Source: Enemella dayhoffiae (lineage in GTDB: Bacteria; Actinomycetota; Actinomycetes; Propionibacteriales; Propionibacteriaceae). From it: a stretch of 64,000 nucleotides of DNA. Shown here piece after piece: positions 32,474 to 42,200 of the stretch. Position numbers and translations under genes: made by a program. The notes beneath the pieces were generated by a model that saw nothing but the letters and a program-made list of their open reading frames with translations, was not told where the DNA came from and did no database searches. The stretch lies in the NCBI RefSeq assembly GCF_002250625.1, contig NZ_NMVQ01000012.1, positions 1 through 64,000 of the forward strand, read 5' to 3'. Within the stretch, counting starts at the first letter, position 1; every line of letters begins with the position of its first letter.

Positions 32474-32603
32474 GGAGGCCTCCTCGCGGGGATTCTCGCA
32501 CGCCATGTCGACAAGGGACACAGCGGTCCCACGTGACCGGCACGTTTCCCGACTGGAACGTTGCGTGGTGGTTCTTGAAACTTTCGTGTGCAAGGGTGAA
32601 CCC

Positions 32604-33410
32604 ATGAACGCCACCCCTCCCCCAACCGCTCGGCTGCTCTGGTCCAGCGTCGTCGCGGCCCTGCTCGGCAGCACCGTGATGGTGCTGGTGCATGAGCTCG
32701 TCCACCTGGTCAGCGGGGTGCTGCTGGGTCACCGCAGCACGCTCTATCCGTTCGGGGTGGATCATCAGGGCGACCCCTCCCGATTGGCGGAAACGGTGAT
32801 GCTGCTGTCGGCGCCGGTGTTCAGCCTCCTCTCGGGCCTGGTGCTGATGTCCTGGCTGCCGTTGCGCGGGCGGGCGGGCTTCTGGCACCTGGCCTGGCTG
32901 TGGTTCGCCTTCACCTCCACGATGGAGGGGGTCAGCTATCTGTGCCTGACCCCGTTCGGTGTCGGCGACACAGGCGCTGCGGCGAGCCTCCTCGGAATCC
33001 CTGTGTGGGCAAGAATCGTCGCGGGAGTGATCGGCCTCGCCGGGATGTTCTGGCTGGCCCGCCGATTCGCCACCCACCTCGCCAGGCATGCCGGCCCGGT
33101 CCATCGTGACCGGATGGCGTTCTCACTGTGGCCGTGGCTGATCGGGATGCTGGTCAACATGGCGCTGGCGTTCGCCTATCTGCTCAGCACGCCGTTGGAG
33201 GTGCCCGGCGGTGACCAGGCCGCGATCCTCGCCGCCGGATCGTCCACCCTGGTGTTCGCACCGATGGCCAACCTGTTCACCCGGGCCGTGGCCGAGGAGA
33301 CGTACCAGCCACTGGAACTGCCCCGGATTCCCGTTGCCGGGTTGGGTTTGTGGGCGCTGCTGGTCGCGGTGAACCTGCTGCTACTTGGCCCCGGCCTCTC
33401 GGTCGGCTGA
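32604..33410 (+). CDS. membrane protein with HExxH motif (M50-like metalloprotease fold)
   Basis: 268 residues from ATG 32604. About seven membrane helices. The first helix carries VMVLVHELVHLVSGVLLGHR, where HELVH is a zinc-metalloprotease HExxH. A second acidic site such as the M50 NxxPxxxxD is not obvious, so protease activity is uncertain. The gene is divergent from DUF1206, with about 130 bp between them. Its end overlaps the convergent PaaX-like gene by 30 nt. Function unknown. Confidence 0.6.
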   Translation: MNATPPPTARLLWSSVVAALLGSTVMVLVHELVHLVSGVLLGHRSTLYPFGVDHQGDPSRLAETVMLLSAPVFSLLSGLVLMSWLPLRGRAGFWHLAWLWFAFTSTMEGVSYLCLTPFGVGDTGAAASLLGIPVWARIVAGVIGLAGMFWLARRFATHLARHAGPVHRDRMAFSLWPWLIGMLVNMALAFAYLLSTPLEVPGGDQAAILAAGSSTLVFAPMANLFTRAVAEETYQPLELPRIPVAGLGLWALLVAVNLLLLGPGLSVG

Positions 33411-34226
33411 GGCCCAGGCCGTGTCCGCCTCGACCAGGTGCGCATACCGGGAATCCTCGATCACCCGTTGGACGTGCTCTGCGGCCGTGTGGCCGACGTT
33501 GATCCAGACCCGCTCGCTGGCATCCGCGAGCTGGCGCAGTGGCCAATCGGCGGGCAGCAGAGCCCGCGGCAGGGTGGCGTCCTCGGCCATCAACGCGTAT
33601 GCCTCAGCCGTCGCGTCGTGCAGGGTGCGCAGGGCGTCGGCTCCGGTTCCCGGGTCGGATTCCGCAACCTGTTCGAGCCGGCGGATGCAGGCGCGATAGC
33701 GGCTGGCCAGCTCGTCGACCGGCCAGCACTGGGCCACCACCCGCGCCATCTGCTCCCGCTCCAGATCCCACCAGCCGGCGACCGCGCCGCTGTCGGCGAG
33801 CATGGACCCGAGCGCCTCGGACCGGTCCTGGCCGCCGAGCATCACCCCCGGGCGCAGCTGGCGATAACCGTGCCGATGCAGGGCCGTGCGCAGCGCGTCG
33901 CGGAAGGCGCGACGGGACTCAGGGACGTCGTAGACGACCGCGTGCAGGCGGCCGTCCAAGTCGGACTGCGTCACGGTCCGGTCCCGGATCGACTCGAACC
34001 CGTGCCGCATCTGCCCGGCCAGCCGATAGACCCCGACGCGGCCGTGGCGGGTGAGCTCCAGCAGGCCGAAGTCGGTCATCCGGTGCAACACCGATTTGGC
34101 CGCCTCGGGAGTGCCACCGAGGTCGGCCATCAGCCGGACCAGGATCGGCCCCGGCAGGGCTGCGGCCTCGGCCGCTCCGAACAGGAACGGCACCCGGGCG
34201 AAGGAGGCGTGTTGCCGGCCCGCCAT
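33381..34226 (-). CDS. PaaX-like transcriptional regulator
   Basis: 281 residues from ATG 34226, which overlaps the DUF423 stop as TGATG. N-terminal winged helix (PILVRLMADLGGTPEAAKSV, LHRMTDFGLLELTRHGRVGV), then the PaaX middle region DGRLHAVVYDVPESRRAFRD and a C-terminal domain with AGWWDLEREQ and a helical end. PaaX proteins repress phenylacetate catabolism in response to phenylacetyl-CoA. No paa genes are in the window, so the target is unknown. Longer upstream extensions of this frame overlap DUF423 and are shadow. Confidence 0.75.
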   Translation of the reverse strand: MAGRQHASFARVPFLFGAAEAAALPGPILVRLMADLGGTPEAAKSVLHRMTDFGLLELTRHGRVGVYRLAGQMRHGFESIRDRTVTQSDLDGRLHAVVYDVPESRRAFRDALRTALHRHGYRQLRPGVMLGGQDRSEALGSMLADSGAVAGWWDLEREQMARVVAQCWPVDELASRYRACIRRLEQVAESDPGTGADALRTLHDATAEAYALMAEDATLPRALLPADWPLRQLADASERVWINVGHTAAEHVQRVIEDSRYAHLVEADTAWASADREAGAK

Positions 34227-34621
34227 CAGCGCTCCCGGCCGCGGCCTGCGTCGACCGCCGCCAGCAGCAGTCCAACGATCAGCAGCACCCCACCGATCGG
34301 GGTGATGGCGCCCAGCCACCGCACGCCGCTCAGGGCAAGCAGATAGAGGCTGCCGCTGAACACCGCCGTGCCCGCCAGCACCAGCAACGGACCGCGGCGC
34401 TGGCCAAGTGCCCCGAGCACCAGAATCGCCAGTGCGGCGTACATCTGGTAGCGCACGCCGGTCTCGAAGATGGCCAGCAGGTCGGGGGTGACCCGGTCCT
34501 TCAGCGCGTGCGAGGCAAAAGCCCCCAGAGCCACCCCGACCGCCGCCAGTACGGCGCCGATCCGCACCGACGCGACCGCCGGGCGTACGCGGACTTCGGA
34601 CGTGGTCTCCAGCTGGGTCAT
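34226..34621 (-). CDS. DUF423 membrane protein
   Basis: 131 residues, four membrane helices. Family hallmarks: AAVGVALGAFASHALKDRVT near the start, ETGVRYQMYAALAILVLGAL (the YH/YQ-M helix) and GSLYLLALSGVRWLGAITPI, ending with GGVLLIVGLLLAAV. DUF423 is widespread and uncharacterised. Translationally coupled to the PaaX-like gene below it. Confidence 0.85.
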   Translation of the reverse strand: MTQLETTSEVRVRPAVASVRIGAVLAAVGVALGAFASHALKDRVTPDLLAIFETGVRYQMYAALAILVLGALGQRRGPLLVLAGTAVFSGSLYLLALSGVRWLGAITPIGGVLLIVGLLLAAVDAGRGRER

Positions 34622-34707
34622 GGGGCCAGCCTAGTTCGAAATGGACCCCGCTCCCGGACCTGACCAGGGCTTGCCACAATGGGACCCACCCACCGAGAGG
34701 CGACCCC

Positions 34708-34923
34708 ATGGCATCCGCAGAGATCGAGTTCCTGAAGGGCGTGTCCAAGCTGCATTCGTTCTATACCGAGAACGTGCGCATGCTGGCGGAGGCGTACAGC
34801 ATTCCGCCGGAGACCGCGGCCCGGGTGCTGGACAACTTCGGCTATCACAACGTCGCCCGGGAGATGCTGCGCCCGCCGCAGGGGGACCCCCCCGAGGACG
34901 AGAACATCAACCGGAAGTACTGA
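34708..34923 (+). CDS. small hypothetical protein
   Basis: 71 residues (EIEFLKGVSKLHSFYTENVR, then MLAEAYSIPPETAARVLDNF and HNVAREMLRPP). Helical, soluble; no family recognised. It has a GAGAGGCGACCCC leader before the ATG and protein-like codon use. It lies 27 nt upstream of serB on the same strand and may share its transcript. Confidence 0.55.
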   Translation: MASAEIEFLKGVSKLHSFYTENVRMLAEAYSIPPETAARVLDNFGYHNVAREMLRPPQGDPPEDENINRKY

Positions 34924-34950
34924 GCCGATCGCCCTCAGTAGCCTGCGCCC

Positions 34951-35874
34951 GTGACTGACCACCCATCGCCCGACGCCGTTGCCGTCCTGATCTCCCCCGT
35001 CGACCGCCAGCCCGAGCTCGCAGCGATCCGCGCGGCCGTGGCGGGTCTCGGTGGCAGCGTCACGGGCGTCGCCGACCTCGGCACCACCCCCGCCGACGGT
35101 GGCCCCGGCCCGCTGCAGGTCCAACAGCTCGCCATCCGAGGCGTGCCCTGGGTGCCGTTGCGCGGACCGCTCGGCGCCCTGGCAGCCGCCGGGGGTTGGG
35201 ATGTGGTGTGCCGGGCGCCGTGGCTGCATCTCGGCGAGCCGCTGCTGGTGGTGCTGGACGTCGATTCCACGCTGATCACCGCGGAGGTGATCGAGTTGTT
35301 GGCCGCCCACGTCGGGCGGGAGGCGGAGGTGGCCGCGGTCACCGATCGGGCGATGCGCGGGGAGATCGACTTCGCCGAGAGCCTGCACCAGCGGGTGCGG
35401 GTGCTGGCGGGGCTGCCGGTCTCGGTGTTTGGGGACGTGCGGGCGGTGGTACGCCCCACGCCGGGCGTGCCGGCGATGATCGCGGCGGTGAACGCGTCCG
35501 GAGGTCGCGTGGGAGTGGTCTCCGGCGGGTTCTGCGAGGTGGTGGAGCCGCTCGCCGCCGAGCTGGGCATCGCATACGCCCGGGCCAACCGGTTGGAGGT
35601 CGCCGACGGCAGACTGACCGGCCGGGTGCAGGGTGCCGTCGTCGACCGGGCCGAGAAGGCCCGTGCCCTGCGCCGCTATGCCGCCGACGCCGGGGTGTCG
35701 ATGGACCGGACGGTGGCGATCGGCGACGGCGCCAACGACCTCGACATGCTCGGGCTGGCCGCGCTCGGCATCGCCTTCAACGCCAAACCGGCGGTCCGCG
35801 CCGCCGCCGACGCCTCGCTCAGTGGGGGTCGACTCGACGTCGTCCCGGCAGTCCTCGGCCGGCAGCTGACCTGA
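34951..35874 (+). CDS. serB: phosphoserine phosphatase
   Basis: 307 residues from GTG 34951. HAD phosphatase with motif I VVLDVDSTLITAEVIELLAA (catalytic DxDST near 100), motif II SGGF, motif III lysine region and motif IV GDGANDLDMLGLAALGIAFN. The cap sequence MRGEIDFAESLHQRVRVLAG is diagnostic of SerB. An N-terminal ACT-like region of about 85 residues is present. Performs the last step of serine synthesis. Its stop is 3 nt from the convergent glpX stop. Confidence 0.93.
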   Translation: MTDHPSPDAVAVLISPVDRQPELAAIRAAVAGLGGSVTGVADLGTTPADGGPGPLQVQQLAIRGVPWVPLRGPLGALAAAGGWDVVCRAPWLHLGEPLLVVLDVDSTLITAEVIELLAAHVGREAEVAAVTDRAMRGEIDFAESLHQRVRVLAGLPVSVFGDVRAVVRPTPGVPAMIAAVNASGGRVGVVSGGFCEVVEPLAAELGIAYARANRLEVADGRLTGRVQGAVVDRAEKARALRRYAADAGVSMDRTVAIGDGANDLDMLGLAALGIAFNAKPAVRAAADASLSGGRLDVVPAVLGRQLT

Positions 35875-35877
35875 GCC

Positions 35878-36900
35878 TCAGAGCCCGTCGGCGGTGATGT
35901 TCCCGTGCGCGCGGGCGTACGCCTCGACCTTGTCGAGGCGGTGGTAGGCCTCGATGTAGCGCACCGTGCCGGAGCTGGAGCGCATCACCACCGAGTGGGT
36001 GCGGGCCCCGCGGGCGCTGTGGCGTACGCCGGCGGTCAGGTCACCCTCGGTGATTCCGGTCGCCACGAACAGGGTGTTGTCGGAGCTGACCAGGTCGTTG
36101 GTGTCGAGGATCGCGTCCACGTCCAGACCGGCATCGATCGTCCGCTGACGCTCCTCGTCGCTGGTCGGATGCAGCCGGGCCAGGATCCGACCGCCCATCG
36201 CCTTCATCGCGCAGGCGCTGACCACGCCCTCGGGAGAGCCGCCGATACCGGCCAGGATGTCGATGTCGACCACCTCGTCGGCGGCGGCGGCCACCGAGGC
36301 GGCGACGTCACCGTCGGTGAACATCCGGGTCCGGGCGCCGGCCTCGCGGATCTGGCGTACCAGGTCTTCGTGGCGCGGGCGGTTCAGCACCGCGACCACC
36401 ACGTCCTCCAGCTTCTTGCCCTTGTGCCTGGCCACCTTGGCGATGTTGTCACCGATCGGGGCATCGAGGTCGATCACCTCGGCGCAGTCGGGTCCCACGA
36501 CCAGCTTGTCCATGTAGAAGCACATCGTCGGGTTGTACATGGTGCCGGCGTCTGCGGCCGCCATCACCGCGATGGAGTTGCGCATGCCCAGGGCGAGCAG
36601 CCGGGTGCCGTCGACGGGATCGACGGCGATGTCGACCGCCGGACCTTCACCGGTCCCGACCTTCTCGCCGTTGGCGAGCATCGGCGCCTCGTCCTTCTCA
36701 CCCTCGCCGATGATGATCGTCCCATCCATCCGGACCGCGTTGAGCACGGCGCGCATGGCGTCCACCGCGGCCTGGTCGCCGGACTCCTTGTCGCCCCGAC
36801 CGGCCCACTTGGCGGCGGCCAGCGCGGCCGCCTCGGTGGCCCGCATCAGGTCGAGGCCGAGGTTGTGGTTGGGCAACAGGTAGGTCATCTCGTCCGACAT
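35878..36900 (-). CDS. glpX: class II fructose-1,6-bisphosphatase
   Basis: 340 residues. GlpX features are clear: TIIIGEGEKDEAPML (metal site), DIAVDPVDGTRLLALGMRNS, GIGGSPEGVVSACAMKAMGG and a C-terminal VMRSSSGTVRYIEAYHRLDK. The enzyme hydrolyses fructose 1,6-bisphosphate in gluconeogenesis and is the usual FBPase of actinobacteria. Full length. It converges with serB. Confidence 0.95.
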   Translation of the reverse strand: MSDEMTYLLPNHNLGLDLMRATEAAALAAAKWAGRGDKESGDQAAVDAMRAVLNAVRMDGTIIIGEGEKDEAPMLANGEKVGTGEGPAVDIAVDPVDGTRLLALGMRNSIAVMAAADAGTMYNPTMCFYMDKLVVGPDCAEVIDLDAPIGDNIAKVARHKGKKLEDVVVAVLNRPRHEDLVRQIREAGARTRMFTDGDVAASVAAAADEVVDIDILAGIGGSPEGVVSACAMKAMGGRILARLHPTSDEERQRTIDAGLDVDAILDTNDLVSSDNTLFVATGITEGDLTAGVRHSARGARTHSVVMRSSSGTVRYIEAYHRLDKVEAYARAHGNITADGL

Positions 36901-36929
36901 GGCGCCAGCCTATCGAGGGCCCCTCGACC

Positions 36930-37832
36930 TCAGAGCAGGGGCAGCGCGGCGGTGACCAGGGCGGCCACGGGAAAGCTGAGGATCGTGGTCACGGTGACCG
37001 TGTCGGCGACCGTGCGGACGTCTCCCTTATATTCCAGTGCCAGCAGGAAGGCGTTCACCGCGGTGGGCATGGCGCCGGCCAGCACCAGGGCCTGCAGCGG
37101 GACGCCGCTGAGTCCGAATGCCCAGCCGATCAGCAGTGACAGCCCCGGCATCGCGACCACCCGGATCAGCGAGCCGACGACGACCGCGCGGGTGAACCGG
37201 ACGCGTCTGCTCGCGCCGAGCTGGATGCCGAGGGCCAGCAGCACCAGCGGCAGGGTCGCCGAGGAGAGCATCTCCACCCCCCGCATCACCCCGGTGGGCA
37301 ACGCGATGCCGATCGCGCGGACGATCAGGCCCACCACCACCGCCCAGATCACCGGCAGTTTGAGCAGCCCGATCACCGCGGCGCGCGCGCCACCGGAGGA
37401 TCCGAGCAGCAGCGGCCCCACCACGAAGCCCAGGATCATCGAGGCGAGGAAGAGCAGGATGCTCTGCTCGAATCCGGCCTGTCCGAGCGCGAACAGCGCG
37501 ATCGGCAGACCCATGTTTCCCGAGTTGGAAATCGCCACGCTGACCATCACCGCTCGTCGGGTCGCCGCCTGGACCCGCCCGATCAGGACCGCGGCGACCA
37601 GGGCACCGACGATGCAGGCGGCGAGGTACGCCAGCACCAGGCGGGCACCGACCGCACCGGACACCTGGGTGGTGAGCAGGGAGTGCAGCACCATCGCCGG
37701 GACCAGCCCGTGCAGGCTGATCTTCGAGATGGTGCCGGCGTCGAGGTCATAGAACCGCCCCAGCGCGAAACCCACCCCGGCCACGACGAGGACCGGGACG
37801 ATGACGTTGGCCAGGGCCAGCAGCACACCCAT
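36930..37832 (-). CDS. AEC family (auxin-efflux-carrier type) transporter
   Basis: 300 residues from ATG 37832. Ten predicted membrane helices in two halves: VLVVAGVGFALGRFYDLDAG at the start, VSVAISNSGNMGLPIALFAL (the family N-x-G-x-x-G/P crossover) and the second-half match VLAGAMPTAVNAFLLALEYK. AEC carriers export or import organic acids such as malate. The start lies 5 nt after the DUF456 stop. An upstream in-frame extension is overlap with DUF456. Confidence 0.85.
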   Translation of the reverse strand: MGVLLALANVIVPVLVVAGVGFALGRFYDLDAGTISKISLHGLVPAMVLHSLLTTQVSGAVGARLVLAYLAACIVGALVAAVLIGRVQAATRRAVMVSVAISNSGNMGLPIALFALGQAGFEQSILLFLASMILGFVVGPLLLGSSGGARAAVIGLLKLPVIWAVVVGLIVRAIGIALPTGVMRGVEMLSSATLPLVLLALGIQLGASRRVRFTRAVVVGSLIRVVAMPGLSLLIGWAFGLSGVPLQALVLAGAMPTAVNAFLLALEYKGDVRTVADTVTVTTILSFPVAALVTAALPLL

Positions 37833-37837
37833 CGCGG

Positions 37838-38329
37838 TCAGAAGTGCAGGAACAGACCGACCACCCAGGTGATGATCGCCGCGGCGGCACAGAAGAACTC
37901 GACCAGCACCCCCGCACCGGTCGCCTTGATCGCCTGCCAGGAGGTCCGCCACGCCTTCCCGGCGTCCCCCATGCGCTGATATTCGCTGGCGAACAGGCCG
38001 CCGACGAACCCGACCAGCAACCCGACCACCGGGATCACGAAAATGCCGATGACGCCGCAGAACAACCCGATCACGATGGACCGGTTGGGGATCTTCTCCC
38101 GTTTCAGCACGCGTCCGGTGAGCAGATAGGTCGACACCATCCCGACCAGGCAGAAGGCGGCGCCGATGGCGAACACGGTCCAGCCGACCTGCCCGCCGAC
38201 CACGATCGCCCAGACGAGCAGACCGGCGATCACGGTGATGGTGCCGGGCAGCACCGGCACGATGATGCCGATGATGCCGATCAACACCAGCACCCCGGTG
38301 ACGATCGAGGCGATGACGTCGGCGTTCAT
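37838..38329 (-). CDS. DUF456 membrane protein
   Basis: 163 residues from ATG 38329 with a GGGGAG ribosome site. Glycine-rich membrane helices of DUF456: GVLVLIGIIGIIVPVLPGTI near the start (P-x-L-P-G-T), then IVIGLFCGVIGIFVIPVVGL and a terminal WVVGLFLHF. Family function unknown. Precedes the AEC carrier by 5 nt, so they are likely one operon. Confidence 0.85.
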   Translation of the reverse strand: MNADVIASIVTGVLVLIGIIGIIVPVLPGTITVIAGLLVWAIVVGGQVGWTVFAIGAAFCLVGMVSTYLLTGRVLKREKIPNRSIVIGLFCGVIGIFVIPVVGLLVGFVGGLFASEYQRMGDAGKAWRTSWQAIKATGAGVLVEFFCAAAAIITWVVGLFLHF

Positions 38330-38420
38330 GCGGGACTCCCCTGGCTGACTGGCGTACGCGGGCTTGTCGATCCTAGTCCTGCCGCGACTCCGGCCGTGGC
38401 CGTGCTGGCAGGATGGGACG

Positions 38421-39185
38421 GTGACCAGCACCGAGAGCCCCCAGCGAGTCCCCCAGGTCGTTGCCGTGTTCGGCGGCCGCAGCGAGATCGGCCTGGCCGT
38501 GGCCGAGCGGCTCGCTCCCGGGCGTACCGTCGTCCTGCTGGCCCGCCCCGGTGACCTGTCCGGGCCGCGGGAGAGGTGCGTGGCGGCTGGTGCCGCGCGG
38601 GTGGAGACCGTCGAGTTCGACGCCGACGACACGGTCGCACACGATCGGCTGGTGGCCGAGGTCGAGGAGCGCGTGGGGCCGATCGACATCGCGGTGCTCG
38701 CCTTCGGGGTCCTCGGTGACCAGGAGCGGGCCGAGCGGGACCACCACGCCGCGGTGGCGATCCTGCACACCGATTTCGTGGCCCAGGCCTCCCTGCTCAC
38801 CGTGCTTGCCGAGCGGATGCGGCAGCGGAACTCGGGCACCCTGGTCGCCTTCTCGTCGGTGGCCGGGGTGCGGGTACGCCGGGCCAACTACGTCTATGGT
38901 TCGGCCAAGGCCGGTCTGGACGGTTTCGCGTCCGGGCTGGCCGACGCGCTGCACGGCACGGGCGTACGCCTGCTGCTGGCCCGTCCGGGGTTCGTGATCG
39001 GGCGGATGTCGGCGGGGATGAAGCCGGCGGTCTTCTCCTCCACCCCCGACCAGGTGGCCGACGCCGTGGTGCACTCGATCGAGCACGGCCGCGGCAGCGA
39101 CGTGTGGATCCCGTGGCAGCTTCGGGCGATGTTCTCGGTCGCGCCGTTCGTGCCGCGTCCGGTGTGGCGGCGGATGCCCCGCTGA
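38421..39185 (+). CDS. short-chain dehydrogenase, DprE2-like
   Basis: 254 residues from GTG 38421. Rossmann start VVAVFGGRSEIGLAVAERLA (G-G-x-S-E-I-G, as in DprE2), D-D-T strand, FSSVAGVRVRRANYVYGSAK with YxxxK, and LLARPGFVIGRMSAGMKPAV, closely following decaprenylphosphoryl-2-keto-arabinose reductases. These make decaprenylphosphoryl-arabinose in mycolic-acid bacteria. No dprE1 is nearby, so the true substrate may differ. An upstream in-frame ATG at 38364 adds 19 unlikely residues. Confidence 0.75.
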   Translation: MTSTESPQRVPQVVAVFGGRSEIGLAVAERLAPGRTVVLLARPGDLSGPRERCVAAGAARVETVEFDADDTVAHDRLVAEVEERVGPIDIAVLAFGVLGDQERAERDHHAAVAILHTDFVAQASLLTVLAERMRQRNSGTLVAFSSVAGVRVRRANYVYGSAKAGLDGFASGLADALHGTGVRLLLARPGFVIGRMSAGMKPAVFSSTPDQVADAVVHSIEHGRGSDVWIPWQLRAMFSVAPFVPRPVWRRMPR

Positions 39186-39192
39186 CCGGCCA

Positions 39193-39217
39193 CGGTGGCT
39201 GCCTGTCGAAGCCACCG
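39193..39217. terminator. hairpin between convergent genes
   Basis: Perfect 8-bp inverted repeat CGGTGGCT / AGCCACCG with a 9-nt loop, in the 40-bp gap between the SDR stop (39185) and the indolepyruvate oxidoreductase stop (39226). Works as a bidirectional terminator by position. No clear U-tract. Confidence 0.55.
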
Positions 39218-39225
39218 CCTCTGCG

Positions 39226-42200
39226 CTAGGCGGAGGTCCGTCGACCCGCCCGCTGGAAGGCGAGCCGCAGCTCGGCGAGCCGTGTGCGGTAGCGGTCGAC
39301 GTTGTCGAGCTTGATCTGCTCATAGCCGCGCACCTGGTCGGGCAGCTCGGCGATCTCCACGGCCAGGTCGAGGTTGTCGGCGGTGAGTCCGTCCACCAGG
39401 TCGTCGATCACCTGCTCATATTCGGTGATCAGCTCACGCTCGACGCGGCGTACCCTCGGCAGACCGAACAGGTCCAGCTTCGTGCCGCGCAGGCCCTTCA
39501 TCGCCCGCAGCGCGCGCAGCGCCGGTTCGAAGGCGGGCCCAAGGGTGAGCTTCTGCTGCATTCCCAGCTCGCGCAGCATCGGCGGGTGCAACCGCCAGCT
39601 GGCGCGTACGCCGGGGCCGAAGGTACGTTCCAGGTCCTCGGCCAGCTCGGGAAGCAGCGCGAGGCGGGCCACCTCGTATTCGTCCTTGTAGGCCATCAGC
39701 TTGAACAGGTGCCGCACCACGGCCTCGGTGAGTCGCGTGGATCCCTGCCCCAGCTCCGATTCCGCGGCCCTGACCCGTGCCACGCGCTGACGGAATCGGT
39801 CGGCGTACGCGTGGTCGGAATGCGCGACCAGCTCGTTCGCCCGCAGCACGATCAGGTCGTCCAACGTCTTCGGCCGAGCGTTTCGACGCGCGTCCTGCAG
39901 GCCTTGGGCCTGCGGATCGGCCACCACCTGGCGGCCGCGCCGGAACGCCTGCAGGTTGGCCTCGACGGCCACCCCGTTGAGCCGGATCGCTTCCTCCACG
40001 GCCATTGCCGGCAGCGGGATCGCCCCGCGTTGGAAGGCCGCACCCAGCATCAGGACGTTGGCATACTGGTCGTTGCCGAACAGGCGGGCGGAGAGCTCCC
40101 GCGCGTCCAGGGTGACCGCGAGCTCGGACCGGCACGCATCGAACACCGGCGCGAGCACCGCCTCGGCACTCGGGTTGGCCGCCGAGACGTCGGAAACCAT
40201 GTGGCCGGTGGGGATCTTCGAGGTGTTCAACACCGCGACCGTGCGGTTCGGGTCGGCCACCGTCAGGTTCTTCGGGTCGGCGGAGACGAGATCGTCACAC
40301 CCCAGATAGAGGTCACAGTCGCCGGTGCCGATCTTGCTGCTGTGCGGCGTGCCGCGGCGGGCGAAGCGGATGTCGGACACCACCGCGCCACCCTTCTGGG
40401 CGAGTCCGGTCTGGTCCAGGGAGCGCACCTGCCAACCGGCGATCAGGCCGGCGTTGGCGAGCACCTGCGACACGGTGACGATGCCGGTGCCGCCGATGCC
40501 GAGCAGGCGCACCGCGAATTCGTCGCTGCCCACGGTCGGTTCGGGATCGGCGAAGGCGTCGGCGGCCAGGGTCTCGTCGGTGCTGCTGCCCTGCGGCTTG
40601 CTGGCGTCGGGCACGGTGACGGTCATGAACGCGGGGCAATCGCCGTCCAGGCAGGAAAGATCGAGGTTGCACGAGGACTGGTGGATGCGCGTCTTGCGGC
40701 CGAACTCGGTGTCGACCGGGTGCACCGACAGGCAGTTCGACTTCACCCCGCAGTCCCCGCAGCCCTCGCAGATCCGCTCGTTGATGAACACCCGGGTGGT
40801 GGACGAGGCGACCGTGCCACGCTTGCGACCGCGGCGCTTCTCGGTGGCGCACTGCTGGTCGTGCACCAGCACGGTGACGCCCTTGGTGGCGGCGAGCTCA
40901 CGCTGAGCCTCGTCGAGGCGGCTGCGGTGCCAGACCGGGATGCCGGCGGGCAGCCGGATGTCCTTGTAGCGCGAGAGATCCTCGGTGGTGACGATTATCC
41001 TCGCGACTCCTTCGGCGCGGAGGACGTCGATGATCTGCGGTACGCCCATGCCGCCGATCGCGCGCTGGCCGCCGGTCATGGCGACGGCGGAGTTGTAGAG
41101 CAGCTTGTAGGTGAGGTTGGCGCCCGAGGCCACCGCGGCGCGGATGGCCAGCGATCCGGAGTGGTCGAAGGTGCCGTCACCGAGATTTTGCACGTAGTGC
41201 TTTCGGTCGGTGAACGGCGCCATCCCCACCCACTGCAGGCCCTCGCCGCCCATCTGGGCCAGACCCGTCACCTCCCCGACCTGGCGCGGGTCCATCATCA
41301 GCACCAGCGCGTGGCAGCCGATCCCGGCACCGGTGAGGCTGCCCTCGATCGGGCGGGTGGAGCTGTTGTGCGGGCAGCCGGAGCAGAAATAGGGGGCGCG
41401 CTGCACCAGCGGCAGGTCGATCCGGGTCTTCCCAGCACCCGGTTCGGCCAGGGCCGCTCCCTCCGCTCGGGCATCCCGCTCGGGCGTCGTCTGGGCGGGC
41501 GGAGCGAGTCGATCCAGGCCGTTGACGGCGAGTCGTGCGCGGAGCGGTTCGATGATGGCGTCGGAGTCCAGCTCTCCCCACGACTGCAGCAATTCCCGGC
41601 GATCGGGATCCACCTTGCCGACCACCCGCGGACGGGACGGGGCGGCGTACAGGATCTCCTTGATCGCCGACTCGAAGAAGGGCCGCTTCTCCTCCACCAC
41701 CAGGATCTCCTCGAGCCCGTCGGCGAATTCGGTGACCACCGATTCCTCGACCGGGAACACCATGCCCATCCGCAGCAGCCGGATCGGGGCATCGGTGAGG
41801 TCGTCGCTGTCGATACCGAGTCGGCGCAGCGCCTCGGTGAGTTCGAGGAAGGTGCGTCCCGCCGCGACGATGCCGATCCGGTCTCCAGGGGTCGCGCCGA
41901 TGATCCGGTTCAACCCGTTGAGTCGGGCGTATTCCTTGGCCAGTTGGGTCTTCCGGCCGTGCTGGTCCCGTTCCAGCGGCAGCAGGTGTGGTGCCAGCAG
42001 GCGCGAGGAGGGCACATGGGTACGCCCACCCTCCGGCTGCACCGGCTCGGGCCGCACCCGGTCCAGGTCGACCGGTGACGACCCGTCGGCCACAGCGGTG
42101 GCGACCTTCAGGGAGGCCCACAACCCGGTGATCCGGGACAGCTCGATCGCGTGCAGGCCCAGGTCGATCACGTCCTGGGAGTCGGCCGGGTCGAGGAACG

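Noticed and set aside
32474-32603. ECF-type sigma promoter (GGAAC-like -35) between the divergent DUF1206 and HExxH genes
   Set aside because: A GGAAC is present, but no matching -10 element lies at the right distance.
39586-42078. Plus-strand frame of 830 codons
   Set aside because: Antisense of the indolepyruvate:ferredoxin oxidoreductase; composition is His/Arg/Gly-rich without motifs.
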